Shown here piece by piece: positions 61,241 through 64,000 of a stretch of DNA of 64,000 nucleotides (positions within the stretch are counted from its first letter, which is position 1; the number at the start of each line of letters is the position of its first letter). This DNA comes from Chryseobacterium rhizoplanae. Lineage in GTDB: Bacteria; Bacteroidota; Bacteroidia; Flavobacteriales; Weeksellaceae. The notes under the pieces were generated by a model that had not been told where the DNA came from, made no database searches, and saw only the letters and a list, made by a program, of their open reading frames with translations. The translations under genes and the position numbers were made by a program. Location: contig NZ_FXTC01000008.1 of the NCBI RefSeq assembly GCF_900182655.1, positions 124,001 to 188,000 of the forward strand. Direction: 5' to 3'.

Positions 61241-62947
61241 TTAGTTTGCTACTTCAGCTCTCATATCTTTTCCTTTGAACTTCATAGATTGAATATTGCT
61301 CAAGACGTTGTCTTTAAACGATTTTTCAACTTCGAAGAAAGAGAATTTCTCTAAGATTTCGATATCTCCGATTTCAGCTCTTTTTTTGGATTTTCCATCA
61401 CCAGTAGCCTTATTGATAATATCTAAAACATCAAGCTTCTTCAAGTGGTCTTTTTTTCCAAGATTAAAGAAGAATCTTACCATGCTCTCATCTCTTCTTC
61501 TTGGCTTTCCACCACGATCTCTGTCTCTTCCGCGATCTCTGTCTCTGCTGTCTCTGTCACGTCCGCGGTCTCTGTCTCTATCACGTCCGCGGTCTCTTCT
61601 TGAGTAATCATCATCTCTGGTGCTTAATTTCTGCTCAACAAGATCGTGTTTATCTTTGTAATATAAAGCAAGATCCTTCAATTGGAACTGTAGCAGCTGG
61701 TGCACCAGTTCTTCTTTTGTAAATTTGCTTAGATCCGGGATTAAGCTATCATCAAATTCAAAAAGATCCTCGTGCTCCGTCAATAATTTTTCGAATACAC
61801 CTCCTACCTGAGCTTTGATAATATCATCACCTGTAGGAATGAATTTTTCGTTAATTTCAATTTTTGTTGCAGATTTGATCTGCTTCAGTTTTCTGCTTTC
61901 TTCAGGCTTAATTAAGGCCATAGAAATACCGTCTTTTCCAGCTCTACCTGTTCTACCGCTTCTGTGAACGAATACTTCAGGATCATCCGGTAAAGAGAAG
62001 TGAATAACGTGTGTAAGAGAGTTTACATCCAATCCTCTTGCTGCAACGTCTGTTGCTACAAGAATATCAATGTTTTTCAATCTGAATTTCTTCATTACCG
62101 TATCTCTTTGCGCCTGAGAAAGATCACCATGAAGAGCATCAGCTGCATACCCGTTCTGCATCAGGAAATCTGCTACCTCCTGAGTTTCCATTCTCGTTCT
62201 ACAGAAGATAATAGAGTACTGATTGGGGTTAGCATCAATTAATCTCTTCAATGCTTCTTTTTTCTGACGGTACCCTACTACATAGTATTCGTGAGTAATG
62301 TTCTTCTTCACTTCGTTGATAGAACCTACTGAAATACGGTGTGGTTTTGTAAGGTAATTTTTGGAAATTCTTTCCACCTCTTTATTCATCGTTGCAGAGA
62401 ATAAGAAAGTTTGTTTAGTTTCCGGAGTTTCGCTTAGAATGGTTTCCAATTCGTCTTTGAATCCCATAGAAAGCATTTCATCGGCTTCATCTAATACCAA
62501 CCAATGAATCGCAGAAAAGTCAAGTGCTTTTCTGTTGATAAGATCAATTACTCTTCCCGGAGTTCCCACAATAATCTGTGGTTTATCCTTCAAAGATCTC
62601 ATCTGGTCTAAAATACTACTTCCACCATAAACTGCAGTAGTTTTGATGTCTTTCATGTACTTAGAGTAATTCTTTATGTCCTTCGAAATCTGAAGACATA
62701 ATTCCCGTGTCGGACAAAGCACCAATAATTGGATTTTGCGACTCGTATCGTCAATCATATCCAAAATCGGAAGCGAAAACGCTGCTGTCTTGCCTGTCCC
62801 TGTTTGCGCAAGTGCGATCAAGTCGCGAATATCTGAAAGAATAAAAGGGATAGTCTGTTTTTGGATTTCTGTTGGGCTTTCGTAGCCCAGTTCGCCAATT
62901 GCCTTAAGGATATCAGGACTTAAATTGGTTTCCGTAAATAAATTCAT
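61241..62947 (-). CDS. DEAD-box RNA helicase (CsdA/DeaD-like) with Arg-Asp repeat tract
   Basis: A 568-residue cold-shock/ribosome-assembly type helicase. It has PTEIQKQTIPF, AQTGTGKTAAF, LVLDEADEMLSMGF, FSATMN, IIFCRTRMETQ, ATDVAARGLDVNS and HRSGRTGRAG. After the core (about residue 370) comes a helical dimer-like part, an unusual tract of alternating Arg and Asp with a few Gly (DRGRDRDRDRGRDRD, about 450-485), and a C-terminal DbpA-type RNA-binding domain (MVRFFFNLGKKDHLKKLDVLDI). The -7 box TATCTTTG at 62968-62975 lies 21 bases upstream. Confidence 0.95.
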   Translation of the reverse strand: MNLFTETNLSPDILKAIGELGYESPTEIQKQTIPFILSDIRDLIALAQTGTGKTAAFSLPILDMIDDTSRKIQLLVLCPTRELCLQISKDIKNYSKYMKDIKTTAVYGGSSILDQMRSLKDKPQIIVGTPGRVIDLINRKALDFSAIHWLVLDEADEMLSMGFKDELETILSETPETKQTFLFSATMNKEVERISKNYLTKPHRISVGSINEVKKNITHEYYVVGYRQKKEALKRLIDANPNQYSIIFCRTRMETQEVADFLMQNGYAADALHGDLSQAQRDTVMKKFRLKNIDILVATDVAARGLDVNSLTHVIHFSLPDDPEVFVHRSGRTGRAGKDGISMALIKPEESRKLKQIKSATKIEINEKFIPTGDDIIKAQVGGVFEKLLTEHEDLFEFDDSLIPDLSKFTKEELVHQLLQFQLKDLALYYKDKHDLVEQKLSTRDDDYSRRDRGRDRDRDRGRDRDSRDRDRGRDRDRGGKPRRRDESMVRFFFNLGKKDHLKKLDVLDIINKATGDGKSKKRAEIGDIEILEKFSFFEVEKSFKDNVLSNIQSMKFKGKDMRAEVAN

Positions 62948-62967
62948 TAACTATTTTAAAATTTTTG

Positions 62968-62975
62968 CAAAGATA
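62968..62975 (-). promoter_or_regulatory. -7 box of the second helicase gene
   Basis: TATCTTTG on the minus strand, preceded by AAATATTTA three bases upstream. The pair resembles the AAAAATATTTAA/TAnCTTTG promoters at 53.6 and 54.5 kb. Confidence 0.5.
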
Positions 62976-63174
62976 CAATAAATATTTGACTTGTTTTTGA
63001 ATAAAGTTTTAAATATACAATCTTAAATTCAGAATCTTTTAATATATTTTTAATTTTCTGAAAATTAAATGTAAAAAAAACAGCTTTAGGTTAAAAACTT
63101 GTTAAACATTATTTTTTTTTATTAAATTGGATTGATTTTTTCTGTGTTATTTATGAATTTTCAAAAATAAAACC

Positions 63175-64000
63175 ATGGAACGCAAATTTTTCTTTTTGAT
63201 ATTCTTATGCATCGCCTTGGAAATATTTTCCCAAACCCCCAATTATCCGGCCACCTGGACTCTGGAAAATTGTATTGAATATGCAAAAGAGAATAATATT
63301 TCCATTAATTCTCTAAGGCTTTCAAAAAATGCAGCTCAGCAGGATCTCCTTCAGGCAAAAGATGCAAAATATCCCAATTTAAGCGGAACCATTTCACAAG
63401 GACTTTTTGCTCTCAACGGAAGTGACGGTCTTCATATGACAGGCGCACAATCTCAAAGTATCGGGGCCAATTCTTCCATGACACTTTATCATGCCAATTA
63501 CATTAAAAACAATGAAGCCTCAAAAAATCTGCTCGTTCAGATGGCAGACTTATCTGTTCAGGAAGCACAAAACAATATTACCCTCACGATCACCCAGGCT
63601 TATCTGAATATTCTGATGAATCAGGAAAATATCATTTCTCTTGAAAATGTGCTGAAAACAACCCAAACTCAATTGAAACAAGGTGATCAGCTGTATAAAG
63701 CCGGAAGCCTTTCCAAATTAAATTATCTACAGATCCAGTCACAGGTTGCTCAGGATCAATATAACCTGACAGCTACTCAAAACAATCTACGAACGAATAC
63801 TGTTAATTTAAAACAAATCCTACAGCTGCCCTCAGGTTATGATTTTCAGGTTGTAAAACCCGACAGTATTATTGTAGACGATCAGCTGAAAACCTTACAG
63901 GATGTTCAAAATTTAGCACAAGACCAACGTCCGGAAGTAAAATACGGGGAACTTAACGTAGAAAACTCCAATACAAATCTGAAGATGGCTAAAGCTTCCA
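63175..64000 (+). CDS. TolC-family outer-membrane efflux protein, C-terminus beyond the right edge
   Basis: The frame is open to the last base. The visible 275 residues start MERKFFFLIFLCIALEIFSQ (signal peptide), then TWTLENCIEYAKENNISI, the opening of TolC/OEP proteins, and repeated helical blocks (QAYLNILMNQENIISLENVL, QLYKAGSLSKLNYLQIQSQV, RPEVKYGELNVENSNTNLKM). These form the coiled-coil tunnel and outer-membrane barrel of tripartite efflux pumps. Partner membrane-fusion and pump genes would be expected past the edge. Confidence 0.9.
   Translation, partial: MERKFFFLIFLCIALEIFSQTPNYPATWTLENCIEYAKENNISINSLRLSKNAAQQDLLQAKDAKYPNLSGTISQGLFALNGSDGLHMTGAQSQSIGANSSMTLYHANYIKNNEASKNLLVQMADLSVQEAQNNITLTITQAYLNILMNQENIISLENVLKTTQTQLKQGDQLYKAGSLSKLNYLQIQSQVAQDQYNLTATQNNLRTNTVNLKQILQLPSGYDFQVVKPDSIIVDDQLKTLQDVQNLAQDQRPEVKYGELNVENSNTNLKMAKAS

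Noticed and set aside
61500..61610. Tandem DNA repeat (TCTGTCTC/ACGTCCGCGG-like) at 61.5 kb
   Set aside because: It encodes the Arg-Asp tract of the helicase in frame, so it is coding sequence and not a separate repeat element.

Overview
The window is typical of a flavobacterium, most likely Chryseobacterium or a close relative in the Weeksellaceae. The DNA is AT-rich, promoters follow the Bacteroidetes pattern (TTTG, about 19 bases, TAnnTTTG), Shine-Dalgarno sequences are weak, and family markers include WbqC, GSCFA, DUF5683, DUF4269 and long signal peptidases. The species call is an inference from gene content and style.

Layout. (1) 1-9.8 kb, minus strand: a polyketide/lipopeptide-type assembly line. 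A FAAL-ACP-KS-KR-ACP protein is followed, with a one-base overlap, by a KS-AT-ACP protein that runs off the left edge. A type II thioesterase lies just upstream. The first module has no acyltransferase. (2) 9.8-10.7 kb: remnant of a tyrosine recombinase beside a tRNA-Asp gene, a relic of a neighbouring tRNA-Asp, and short repeats. (3) 10.9-27.1 kb, minus strand: a Wzx/Wzy-type capsule or exopolysaccharide locus (4,6-dehydratase, Wza, Wzc, UDP-HexNAc epimerase and dehydrogenase, Wzx, pyruvyltransferase, three glycosyltransferases, Wzy and a beta-helix lipoprotein). (4) 27.4-27.8 kb: four tandem tRNA-Asp genes. The capsule locus therefore sits between two tRNA-Asp repeats. (5) 28-33.6 kb: thioredoxin, cysteine desulfurase, a PrcB-like lipoprotein and a four-gene cassette (UbiA, DprE1-like oxidase, DprE2-like reductase, HAD phosphatase) that matches the mycobacterial route to polyprenylphosphoryl-arabinose. 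(6) 33.6-46 kb: OmpA-type and lipocalin lipoproteins, a subtilase, then the operon parA-parB-DUF5683-dapB-lepB-lepB2-wbqC, then tonB and purA. The second LepB lacks both catalytic residues. (7) 46-56 kb: an orphan gene, a lipase-like hydrolase, a small kinase, an ABC-F ATPase with a possible leader peptide, hpt, adk, obg, a DUF6438 lipoprotein, an outer-membrane barrel and a DEAD-box helicase; the last two share a promoter/leader design. (8) 56-64 kb: TatD, DUF4269, GSCFA, polyprenyl synthase, phosphate transporter with DUF47 partner, a second DEAD-box helicase, and the start of a TolC-type efflux protein.

How the parts fit. The assembly line probably loads a fatty acid as an adenylate, extends it once with ketoreduction and again without, and passes it to domains outside the window. 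The capsule genes supply UDP-GalNAcA-type sugars, assemble repeat units, flip them, polymerise them and export them. No initiating sugar-phosphate transferase is visible, so it must be encoded elsewhere. All functions are read from sequence motifs without database searches.
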